Positions 1 to 6,576 of a DNA stretch of 11,021 bases are shown one piece after another. Position numbers and translations under genes: made by a program. Every line of letters starts with the position of its first letter. Within the stretch, counting starts at the first letter, position 1. The notes under the pieces were generated by a model. It saw only the letters and a list, made by a program, of their open reading frames with translations, did no database searches and had not been told where the DNA came from. This DNA comes from Porphyromonadaceae bacterium UBA7555 (lineage in GTDB: Bacteria; Bacteroidota; Bacteroidia; Bacteroidales; Muribaculaceae): positions 1 to 11,021 of the forward strand of contig DLLT01000010.1 in assembly GCA_002478045.1 (NCBI GenBank). The letters run 5' to 3'.

Positions 1-59
1 CACTTCGTTTAAGAATCTACAAGGTGTGCATACGACCGATATGTTTGGCAAAAAAATTG

Positions 60-67
60 TATCTTTG
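60..67 (+). promoter_or_regulatory. Candidate promoter -7 box for purD
   Basis: TATCTTTG matches the Bacteroides -7 consensus TAnnTTTG exactly. No TTTG lies at the usual 19-21 nt spacing; the nearest, at 44-47, is only 12 nt away, so the -33 half is weak or absent. Transcription would start near 73-75, leaving a leader of about 104 nt before purD in which I recognise no riboswitch. The rest of 1-177 shows no gene. This is a motif match only. Confidence 0.45.
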
Positions 68-177
68 CCGCAGCGTTAGGCCGGGGCATACGCATTCCGT
101 AGCGCATCCCACGTACGGACACCGCACCGCCTGACACGATAAGCATTAAGACTCAGAGCATAACCGGACATACAACT

Positions 178-1479
178 ATGGATAACAAGTATAATGTGCT
201 GCTGCTGGGCAGCGGCGGACGTGAATGTGCATTGGCGTGGAAACTGGCCCAAAGCCCCCTTTTGGCCAAGCTATACGTAGCACCGGGCAATGGTGGCACG
301 GGCACTTATGGAACCAACGTCAGCATTTCGCCCATGGATTTTGAGGCCGTGGGCGATTTCGTAGCTTCTCACGCCATAAATATGGTGGTGTGCGGCAACG
401 AGGATCCGCTCGTAGGCGGAATTCGTGAAGAGCTGCTGCGACGCTTCCCTTCGCTATTGGTAGTAGGTCCGGACTCCCAAGGCGCCGCACTCGAAGGCTC
501 CAAAGATTACGCCAAGTCTTTTATGGCCGAATACGGCATACCGACAGCGGCTTATCGCACTTTTGAAGCCGCAACCATCGCCGACGGCGAGGCATTTTTG
601 AGCAGTCTGAAACCGCCTTACGTACTCAAGGCCGACGGGCTGGCAGCCGGCAAGGGAGTACTCATCATCGACAACCTCGATGAGGCGCGTAAGGCTTTGC
701 GGCAGATGCTGTCCGGTATGTTCGGACAGGCTTCGGCACGCGTGGTCATCGAGGAATTTCTCAGCGGCATCGAGTGCTCGGTATTTGTCCTGACAGACGG
801 CACGGGCAATTACCGCATATTGCCTGTGGCCAAGGATTATAAGCGCATAGGCGAGGGTGACACCGGACCAAACACCGGAGGCATGGGCGCTGTCTCGCCC
901 GTAGCTTTTGCCGACAGCGCCTTTATGTCCAAGGTGCGTACGCGCATCATCGAACCGACTCTGGCCGGATTACGCGACCGCAACATCGACTATCGCGGCA
1001 TCATTTTCCTGGGTCTCATAAATGTCGCTTCCGACCCTTATGTCATTGAATACAACGTCCGTATGGGAGACCCTGAGACCGAAGCGGTGATGCTGCGCAT
1101 TGACTCGGACTTGCTCGAAGTATTTGCCGCAGCGACACGCGGCGCATTGGAGGACATTCTTCTGAATATCTCGTCGTCGGCTGCCGCTACTGTTATGGCC
1201 GTAGCCCCCGGATACCCCGGCAACTACCCCAAAGGACTAAAAATGACCATAGACACAGACCGCATACCGACCGAAGCGGTACTATTCCATGCCGGAACAC
1301 GGCGTGACCCGAATGGCGCTCTCGCCACCGCCGGCGGGCGTGTCATTGCCGCCTCCGCCGCCGCCTCCACCCTGCCCGAAGCACTCGCTTTGGCATACCG
1401 GGCGGTGGAGGCCATCGACTTCGAAGGCAAATACTTCCGCTCGGATATCGGCCGCGACATCCTGTCCTTCAAAGGATAA
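178..1479 (+). CDS. purD: Phosphoribosylamine--glycine ligase (GAR synthetase)
   Basis: This ATP-grasp enzyme joins phosphoribosylamine and glycine, using ATP, to give glycinamide ribonucleotide, the second step of de novo purine synthesis in the cytoplasm. The 433-residue protein is full length for PurD (usually 420-435). Visible motifs in order are the N-domain GSGGRE (11-16), the ATP-grasp segment LKADGLAAGKGV (150-161), NTGGMGAVSP (232-241), the metal- and ATP-binding EYNVRMGDPE (291-300), and the C-domain GGRV (386-389) and RSDIG (421-425). The ATG start places the first beta strand directly before GSGGRE, as in the family. One oddity is Cys17 where most PurD proteins have His (GGREHA). 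It has its own candidate promoter upstream and is followed by a 154-nt gap with no clear terminator, so read-through into the next gene is possible. Confidence 0.97.
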   Translation: MDNKYNVLLLGSGGRECALAWKLAQSPLLAKLYVAPGNGGTGTYGTNVSISPMDFEAVGDFVASHAINMVVCGNEDPLVGGIREELLRRFPSLLVVGPDSQGAALEGSKDYAKSFMAEYGIPTAAYRTFEAATIADGEAFLSSLKPPYVLKADGLAAGKGVLIIDNLDEARKALRQMLSGMFGQASARVVIEEFLSGIECSVFVLTDGTGNYRILPVAKDYKRIGEGDTGPNTGGMGAVSPVAFADSAFMSKVRTRIIEPTLAGLRDRNIDYRGIIFLGLINVASDPYVIEYNVRMGDPETEAVMLRIDSDLLEVFAAATRGALEDILLNISSSAAATVMAVAPGYPGNYPKGLKMTIDTDRIPTEAVLFHAGTRRDPNGALATAGGRVIAASAAASTLPEALALAYRAVEAIDFEGKYFRSDIGRDILSFKG

Positions 1480-1633
1480 CGGAGAGACAGAACGGCGATA
1501 ACGGTCATAGGCCGACTAAGTTCAAGCCTATCAAAATCTCAATACGGCATCCATACACTTTACCTACGACTTACGATGTAGCACATATCAAGACTGTCGT
1601 ATATATCAAGATATTAGTATTTAGAATCAACTC

Positions 1634-2614
1634 ATGTTCAAGGCGCACAATTTTTCGCTGGTACAGTCTCAGGCAGCCACCTTACTCACGGCCATATTGA
1701 TGATGGTGGGCGCTCGATGGTTTTTTGCCACCGCAGACGTGATACATCTTGATGCCAACAGCGGCATAGTGACTCCCTCGGCCAACCTTTGGATCGAATC
1801 ACCTTATGCCTCAATGCTTGTCAACGTGGGACTTATCCTGGTCACGGCAGTGCTGATGCTGATGCTTAACCAACGTTACAACCTCCTGGGCACGGTCTCG
1901 ACACTCGAAGCCACGGTATTCTTTGCCATGTGTATGGCCACGCCCGACTTGCTGGTACAATTTTCGACCGGCATCGTACTATGTATCGTGCTGATGCTGT
2001 GCCTATTCCTGCTATACGACACCTACAGCAATACACGCCGCAACGGCAATGTCTACCTTATCTTCCTGCTGCTCTCGGGCATGACCGTCACGCAATACTG
2101 CTACGCACTGTTCATCCCGGTATTTATCATCGGACTCGGGCAGATGCGCATCATGAGTTTCAAATCGCTTTTGGCCGCCCTACTGGGTATCGTCTCGCCA
2201 TGGTGGGTGATGCTCGGCTGCGGAATTGTAAGCGTGGACGACATCCGCTTCCCCGAACTGGAGTCACTGTTTGCTTCGGTAGGGCTCAATGACACACTAC
2301 ATGTCTTTGCAGCCATGGCCGTCACCATCGTCATTACCGTGGTATCGTGGGGTGCCAATTTTATGCGAATGCTCAGCTATAACGCGCACAAGCGTGCATA
2401 CGCCGGCAGTATTACACTTGTAACCCTGTTCACCATCATCATCACCCTTGCCGACTACCCCAACGTCTGCGCCTATCTACCTATACTGTGCATGTGCGCC
2501 GCCTATCATTTCACCAATTACATCGCGCGTCAGCAGCGTCAGGTCCAAATCCCGACCGTGGCCACTGTCGTCGTCCTTTACATCGCTATATACTTATGGA
2601 GAATGTTCCTGTGA
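1634..2614 (+). CDS. Multi-pass inner-membrane protein of unknown function
   Basis: I do not recognise a functional family. The 326-residue protein is strongly hydrophobic, with roughly nine membrane segments (about 12-32, 61-79, 88-104, 107-128, 141-168, 178-198, 223-240, 257-274, 277-295, 307-322; some may merge). There is a basic loop (NTRRNGN, 133-139), a polar stretch (200-220), another basic loop (247-256) and a short C-terminal tail. No catalytic motif stands out. The architecture resembles Bacteroidota-specific membrane families of unknown function such as DUF6427, but that is a weak impression, not an alignment. Its stop codon overlaps the likely GTG start of pdxB in a GTGA, which suggests translational coupling and co-expression. 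The upstream gap (1480-1633) has no exact TAnnTTTG box and only a weak 6-bp hairpin (1507-1512 with 1526-1531). Confidence 0.85.
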   Translation: MFKAHNFSLVQSQAATLLTAILMMVGARWFFATADVIHLDANSGIVTPSANLWIESPYASMLVNVGLILVTAVLMLMLNQRYNLLGTVSTLEATVFFAMCMATPDLLVQFSTGIVLCIVLMLCLFLLYDTYSNTRRNGNVYLIFLLLSGMTVTQYCYALFIPVFIIGLGQMRIMSFKSLLAALLGIVSPWWVMLGCGIVSVDDIRFPELESLFASVGLNDTLHVFAAMAVTIVITVVSWGANFMRMLSYNAHKRAYAGSITLVTLFTIIITLADYPNVCAYLPILCMCAAYHFTNYIARQQRQVQIPTVATVVVLYIAIYLWRMFL

Positions 2615-3648
2615 ACATCGTCATCGATGCACATATCCCATATATCAAAGGGGTTCTGGAACCCTACGTACACTCGGTACGCTACCTTGAGCCGGCGGAC
2701 ATAGACGCCTCAGCCATGTCCGATGCACATTGCCTAATCACGCGCACGCGCACGCACGTTGATGCCGCTCTGCTTGACGGCAGCCCGTGTCGTATGGTGG
2801 CCACCGCCACCATAGGCACCGACCACATCGACCTCGAGTATTGTCGCAACCGCGGTATTACAGTGGCCAACGCCCCGGGATGCAACGCCCCGGCCGTGGC
2901 TCAGTACGTATTATCGTCTGTACTTGCCTTGGCCAACCGGCCTTTGGCGCAGTACTCCATAGGCATCGTAGGCGTAGGCCATGTAGGACGTATCGTCGAA
3001 CGCTGGGCGCGCGCATTATCCATGACCGTATTATGCTGCGACCCTCCACGCGCCGCCGCCGGTGACCCGGGACAATGGTACGACCTTAAAGATATAGCCG
3101 CCCGAGCCGATGTCATCACCTTTCACACTCCGCTGACGACAGACGGCGCATACCCTACCCGACATCTGTGCGACACGGCATTTGTCCGCAGCCTACGACG
3201 CGCTCCCATCGTCATCAACGCCGCCCGCGGCCCTGTGACAGATACCGAAGCATTACTTCAAGGATTGCAAGACAACCATATACGCGCCGTCGTCATCGAC
3301 ACCTGGGAGGGTGAGCCTAACATCAACCGCGAGCTCCTGAAACTCGCCGCCATCGCCACCCCGCACATTGCCGGATATTCGCGCGAAGGCAAGGCACGAG
3401 CCACGGCAATGGTGCTGGACGCCGTATGCCGATTCTTCGGACTTCCGCAACTACAGCCCCTCGGAGCGCCGGCCATCCCCGCCGAAGATCCGCGACCCGG
3501 AGCAGCCCCGGTCTTGGCCGACCTACGCCAAGGCGCCGAAAGGCTGCTGCAAGACACGGCCTCCCTGCGCGAAAACCCCGGTAGCTTCGAGGCCCTACGC
3601 TCGACCTACGACCTACGACCCGAACCGCGCTCGGCTATCGCCAACTGA
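2611..3648 (+). CDS. pdxB: 4-phosphoerythronate dehydrogenase
   Basis: PdxB oxidises 4-phospho-D-erythronate using an NAD cofactor, the second step of the deoxyxylulose-5-phosphate-dependent route to pyridoxal phosphate. From the GTG start the protein has 345 residues. The N-terminus NIVIDAHIPY matches the family's KILVDENMPY, and NAPGCNA is at 87-93. The nucleotide-binding GIVGVGHVG (118-126) is followed by DPPRA (144-148). The catalytic triad is visible as Arg206 (AARG), Glu235 (WEGEP) and His252 (PHIAGY). The C-terminal dimerisation region ends at LRSTYDLRPEP and is about 30 residues shorter than in E. coli. Start choice: GTG at 2611 has GGAGA at 2598-2602 with 8-nt spacing, makes a 4-base GTGA overlap with the upstream stop, and gives the family N-terminus. 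An ATG at 2596 would add five residues (MENVP) and overlap that ribosome site. A terminator follows 91 nt after the stop. Confidence 0.95.
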   Translation: MNIVIDAHIPYIKGVLEPYVHSVRYLEPADIDASAMSDAHCLITRTRTHVDAALLDGSPCRMVATATIGTDHIDLEYCRNRGITVANAPGCNAPAVAQYVLSSVLALANRPLAQYSIGIVGVGHVGRIVERWARALSMTVLCCDPPRAAAGDPGQWYDLKDIAARADVITFHTPLTTDGAYPTRHLCDTAFVRSLRRAPIVINAARGPVTDTEALLQGLQDNHIRAVVIDTWEGEPNINRELLKLAAIATPHIAGYSREGKARATAMVLDAVCRFFGLPQLQPLGAPAIPAEDPRPGAAPVLADLRQGAERLLQDTASLRENPGSFEALRSTYDLRPEPRSAIAN

Positions 3649-3739
3649 CCGATACCATAACATAATACGATGCACCGGTCCACATCGGACGGCACACATA
3701 AGGAAAGCAAAATCCACGTCTTCCCAACACTCAAACGCC

Positions 3740-3768
3740 TATCGGCAAGACTTTTGCCGATACTTTTT
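3740..3768 (+). terminator. Intrinsic terminator after pdxB
   Basis: A perfect 9-bp stem (TATCGGCAA at 3740-3748 with TTGCCGATA at 3754-3762) with a 5-nt loop is followed by C and then five T (3764-3768). Its place 91 nt after the pdxB stop and before the next promoter fits the end of the purD/membrane protein/pdxB unit. The rest of the 3649-4013 gap holds the next promoter and leader; I see no gene in it. Confidence 0.8.
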
Positions 3769-3810
3769 ACGTATAACGGCGAGCATTATGGAAATTTTTC
3801 CGTAATTTGT

Positions 3811-3841
3811 TTTGCGACGTGAAAAACTATTCGTAATTTTG
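3811..3841 (+). promoter_or_regulatory. Bacteroides-type promoter for the MetE-like gene
   Basis: TTTG at 3811-3814 and TAATTTTG at 3834-3841 are separated by exactly 19 nt, a full match to the TTTG-N19-TAnnTTTG consensus of the Bacteroidota primary sigma factor. Transcription would begin near 3847-3849, giving a leader of about 165 nt to the ATG at 4014 (or 105 nt to the ATG at 3954). The leader contains a small GC-rich dyad, CCGACC-C-GGTCGG, at 3904-3916. Confidence 0.7.
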
Positions 3842-4013
3842 CGACATCGAAGCCGACACACCCCGGACAGTCCGCAGACAGCACGGCCAAAGTTAAATTG
3901 ACACCGACCCGGTCGGATCGGACAATCCACAACGGCGACGGTAGCCGTAAGAGATGCACAACGCTACACAAAACAACCTATACAAGCACTTTATTACAAC
4001 CACTCCAAAAAAA

Positions 4014-5108
4014 ATGAAAGTAGATATTATCGGAAGCTTCCTCCCACCTACGGATCTGGCCGAGGCCAAGAGACTTTACGCCACCGGCGCAATGGACGCC
4101 GCCACATATCGCAAAATCGAAGACCGAGCCGTCTCCAACCTGGTAGCCAACGAATTGGAAGCCGGATTGACCGAAGTGACTTCCGGCGAATTTCGCCGCC
4201 AATACTGGGATAAAGATTTTTATTTTGGGCTCAAAGGCCTGGCCAAGGAGCGCCTCGACAGCGGCCGTGTATATGCCGAGGACAACGTTCTGACCGACCT
4301 GCTGCGCATCAAAGGACGCATCGCCGCCAATCCCGAGCATCCGTTCTACGAAGACTTTAAGTACTTGCAAAAGGTGGTCAACGGCCGTGCCGTATGCCGC
4401 CAGACACTCCCGTCGCCGGGCGAACTGTACGTACGCATACTATCGATGAGTCAAGGCAAGTCCACCTCGCTATACCCCGACACCGAACAACTTTTGGCCG
4501 ACATAACCGACACTTACCGCGACACCATACGCCACTTCTACGACATAGGATGCCGCAGCCTGCAGCTGGACGATACCGTATTCGGACGCCTGTCCACCGA
4601 CGCCTTCACCAAGCATCTGCTTATGGGCGGCATCGACGTGATGACGCTGCAAGAAGTACTAATCGCGCTCACCAATACTTGTATCGCCAATGCACCCGCA
4701 GACATGCACATATCCATATTTATCAGCGGTGGCGACATCATCGTCCCGGCGTGGCAAAACGTCGATTACGCCGATGACGTCATACCCAAAGTATTATCGC
4801 GTCTCAAGGTAGCACAATTCTACCTGCCCTTCGACGGCAAGCATGCCAAGCAAACGGACGCCCTGCGCTTCGTACCCGCCGGCAAGCAAGTGGCACTCGG
4901 ATTGATCGATGCACACACGCCGTGGGCATACTACTCGGACCGTATCCTCGGTTGTATTGATGCGGCTCGTCGCTATGTAGCGCCCCAATTGCTCAGCGTA
5001 ACACCCAAGACCGGCTTCAAACTCTCCAAATACAGCGAAAAAGGACTCGATTACAGCGACCAGTGGCGCAAGCTCCAAGACCTGCACACACTCGTTGACA
5101 ACATCTGA
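4014..5108 (+). CDS. MetE C-terminal-domain family protein lacking the zinc ligands
   Basis: This is a single-domain homologue of the cobalamin-independent methionine synthase catalytic barrel (YxjG/YxjH type; 364 residues against about 375). Family motifs are clear: IGSF (6-9), SGEFRRQYW (57-65), DFYFGL (68-73), QTLPSPGELY (130-139), LQLDD (183-187), and GL...AARRYV...L (296-326). These include positions that bind the homocysteine amino acid moiety in MetE (Ser8, Glu59, Asp186). The zinc site seems lost: HxCRGN reads FISGGD (Phe236, Ser238), LEYD reads LPFD (Pro272), and SPxCGF reads TPKTGF (Thr333). Standard zinc-dependent methyl transfer to homocysteine is therefore doubtful, and the substrate is unknown. 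The ATG at 4014 was chosen because it starts at the family's first strand after an A-rich run. An in-frame ATG at 3954 would add 20 unrelated residues. The gene has its own promoter and appears monocistronic. Confidence 0.88.
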   Translation: MKVDIIGSFLPPTDLAEAKRLYATGAMDAATYRKIEDRAVSNLVANELEAGLTEVTSGEFRRQYWDKDFYFGLKGLAKERLDSGRVYAEDNVLTDLLRIKGRIAANPEHPFYEDFKYLQKVVNGRAVCRQTLPSPGELYVRILSMSQGKSTSLYPDTEQLLADITDTYRDTIRHFYDIGCRSLQLDDTVFGRLSTDAFTKHLLMGGIDVMTLQEVLIALTNTCIANAPADMHISIFISGGDIIVPAWQNVDYADDVIPKVLSRLKVAQFYLPFDGKHAKQTDALRFVPAGKQVALGLIDAHTPWAYYSDRILGCIDAARRYVAPQLLSVTPKTGFKLSKYSEKGLDYSDQWRKLQDLHTLVDNI

Positions 5109-5141
5109 CACGCCTCATACACAGCACCGGGGACACGGCGA

Positions 5142-5184
5142 GCCTAAAAAAGTTTTTTAAGTGATGACACACCTTTTTATAGGC
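5142..5184. repeat. Imperfect inverted repeat upstream of panC
   Basis: GCCTAAAAAAG (5142-5152) pairs with CTTTTTATAGGC (5173-5184) over 5 + 6 bp, with one bulged A at 5179 and a 20-nt loop. Inside it a second, exclusive palindrome, TAAAAAA-G-TTTTTTA (5145-5159), can form. It lies 34 nt after the MetE-like gene and ends 18 nt before the panC -7 box, so it could be a weak terminator or an operator over the -33 region. The sequence cannot decide between them. Confidence 0.4.
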
Positions 5185-5202
5185 CAATTGATATAATTAT
5201 TG

Positions 5203-5210
5203 TAACTTTG
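5203..5210 (+). promoter_or_regulatory. Promoter -7 box for panC and following genes
   Basis: TAACTTTG matches TAnnTTTG exactly. At 19-21 nt upstream there is no TTTG, only a T-rich run (5174-5178) that is part of the inverted repeat; ATTG at 5187-5190 is 12 nt away. Transcription would start near 5216-5218, leaving a leader of about 50 nt before panC. It is the last consensus box before 10132, so it may serve panC through the capA-like gene. Confidence 0.6.
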
Positions 5211-5220
5211 CGCTCTGATT

Positions 5221-5243
5221 GGGACGGGCACCACGCTCGTCCC
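5221..5243 (+). other. Stem-loop in the panC leader
   Basis: GGGACGGGC (5221-5229) pairs with GCTCGTCCC (5235-5243) over 9 bp, one of them G-U, around a 5-nt ACCAC loop. It would lie almost at the 5' end of the predicted mRNA, about 22 nt before the panC ATG. No T-run follows directly, so it is not an intrinsic terminator. An mRNA-stabilising 5' hairpin or a translational control element are possible roles. Confidence 0.45.
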
Positions 5244-5265
5244 CGCAAATAGTTTTATACAAGCA

Positions 5266-6129
5266 ATGGAAATAGTCACTAAGACGGCACGGCTGGCCCA
5301 ACTGACCCAAGCCGCCCGCAACGAAGGCAAAAGCATAGGCCTTGTACCCACTATGGGCGCCCTGCATCAGGGACACGCATCACTGGTACGTCGTGCACGC
5401 TCCGAAAACGACATCGTCGTAGTCAGCGTCTTCGTCAATCCCACACAGTTCAACAACGCCGAAGACCTGCGCACCTACCCGCGCACTGTAGACCGCGACT
5501 GCGCCCTACTGGAGAGCCTCGGCGTCGACTATGCCTTCGTGCCAACACCCGAAGAAGTATACCCCGAACCGGACACCCGCGTCTTTGACCTGGGCGAAGT
5601 GGCCGCCGTCATGGAAGGCCCGCGCCGTCCCGGACACTTCAACGGCGTGGCTCAGATAGTCAGCCGGCTGTTTGAATGGGCACACCCCACGCGTGCATAC
5701 TTCGGCGAAAAAGATTTCCAACAGATAGCCGTAATCCGTCGAATGGTCGCCCTGGAAGGCGGTTTTGACGGACTGCAAATCGTGCCCTGCCCCATCGTCC
5801 GCGAGGCCGACGGACTGGCCTTATCGTCACGCAACGTCCGCCTCACGCCCGAACAACGCGCCATCGCCCCCACAATACACCGCGTTATGGAAGAAAGCCT
5901 CCAATGGGCCAAGACTATGACCGTAGACCAGGTGATAGCCCGCGTCACCGAGACGCTCAACGCCACCGACTCGCTACAAGTCGAGTATTACAGCATTGTC
6001 GATCCTCTGACAATGCAACCCGTCAAAACCTGGAATCAAGCTCACAACCCCGTAGGCTGCATCACGGTATACTGCGGTGATGTACGTCTGATAGACAACA
6101 TCGCATACCCCGACAGCCTGCACAAATAA
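5266..6129 (+). CDS. panC: Pantothenate synthetase (pantoate--beta-alanine ligase)
   Basis: PanC joins (R)-pantoate and beta-alanine through a pantoyl-adenylate intermediate, the last step to pantothenate (vitamin B5, the coenzyme A precursor), in the cytoplasm. The 287-residue length is normal for the family. It shows the nucleotidyltransferase HxGH element in PTMGALHQGH (28-37), NPTQF (58-62), GPRRPGHFNGV (118-128), the substrate-pocket FGEKDFQQ (146-153) and the KMSKS-like loop READGLALSSRN (179-190). The ATG gives the usual short N-terminus before the first strand. panD, which makes its beta-alanine substrate, follows after 20 nt, so the two are surely co-transcribed. panB and panE are not in the window. 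Confidence 0.97.
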   Translation: MEIVTKTARLAQLTQAARNEGKSIGLVPTMGALHQGHASLVRRARSENDIVVVSVFVNPTQFNNAEDLRTYPRTVDRDCALLESLGVDYAFVPTPEEVYPEPDTRVFDLGEVAAVMEGPRRPGHFNGVAQIVSRLFEWAHPTRAYFGEKDFQQIAVIRRMVALEGGFDGLQIVPCPIVREADGLALSSRNVRLTPEQRAIAPTIHRVMEESLQWAKTMTVDQVIARVTETLNATDSLQVEYYSIVDPLTMQPVKTWNQAHNPVGCITVYCGDVRLIDNIAYPDSLHK

Positions 6130-6149
6130 ACGCATACAATCCGAAAGAA

Positions 6150-6500
6150 ATGAACGTAGAAGTTCTTAAGAGCAAGATACACCGCGTCACCGTCACCGAG
6201 GCTCGTCTCGACTACATCGGAAGCATCACCATCGACAGCGCCCTTATGGACGCCGCAGGCATCATCCCCGGCGAAAGAGTATACATCGTCGATAACAACA
6301 ACGGCGCACGCCTCGATACTTATGCTATAGCCGGAGAAGCCGGCAGTGGCGTAATATGCCTCAACGGAGCGGCAGCCCGCTGCGTCCAACCCGGCGATAT
6401 AGTCATCATCATGAGCTACGCATCTATGCCCCTGGAAGAAGCCAAGACATTCAAGCCCATGGTCATATTCCCGGACACGGAGACCAACCGCCTACTCTAA
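6150..6500 (+). CDS. panD: Aspartate 1-decarboxylase proenzyme
   Basis: PanD decarboxylates L-aspartate to beta-alanine, the second substrate of PanC. It is a pyruvoyl enzyme: the proenzyme cleaves itself before a serine, which becomes the pyruvoyl group. The conserved cleavage site is visible as YIGSITID, with Gly24-Ser25 at exactly the canonical position. Lys9, the substrate-binding Arg54 region (GARLDTY) and NGAAAR (about 72-77) also fit. At 116 residues it is slightly shorter than the E. coli enzyme (126). Bacterial maturation partners such as PanZ are confined to enterobacteria, and nothing similar is seen here. It follows panC by 20 nt and precedes ffh by 76 nt without a visible promoter or terminator. 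Confidence 0.97.
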   Translation: MNVEVLKSKIHRVTVTEARLDYIGSITIDSALMDAAGIIPGERVYIVDNNNGARLDTYAIAGEAGSGVICLNGAAARCVQPGDIVIIMSYASMPLEEAKTFKPMVIFPDTETNRLL

Positions 6501-6576
6501 ACGCCACTCGCGGCACAACCTATTTCATTCAAAGATTACACACCCTCATCCCATCCACACCTAAAGACAAGACACA

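Noticed and set aside
1507..1531. Hairpin ATAGGC / GCCTAT after purD as a terminator
   Set aside because: Only 6 bp with a 13-nt loop and no T-run on either strand.
3368..3805. 145-codon + strand frame running from pdxB into the terminator
   Set aside because: It is a +1 shadow of pdxB that crosses the intrinsic terminator, with no family resemblance.
4394..4777. Arg/His-rich 127-codon + strand frame inside the MetE-like gene
   Set aside because: It is an out-of-frame reading of a C-rich gene. The Arg/His/Pro-rich composition recurs in similar shadows over folD (8496-8933) and pdxB.
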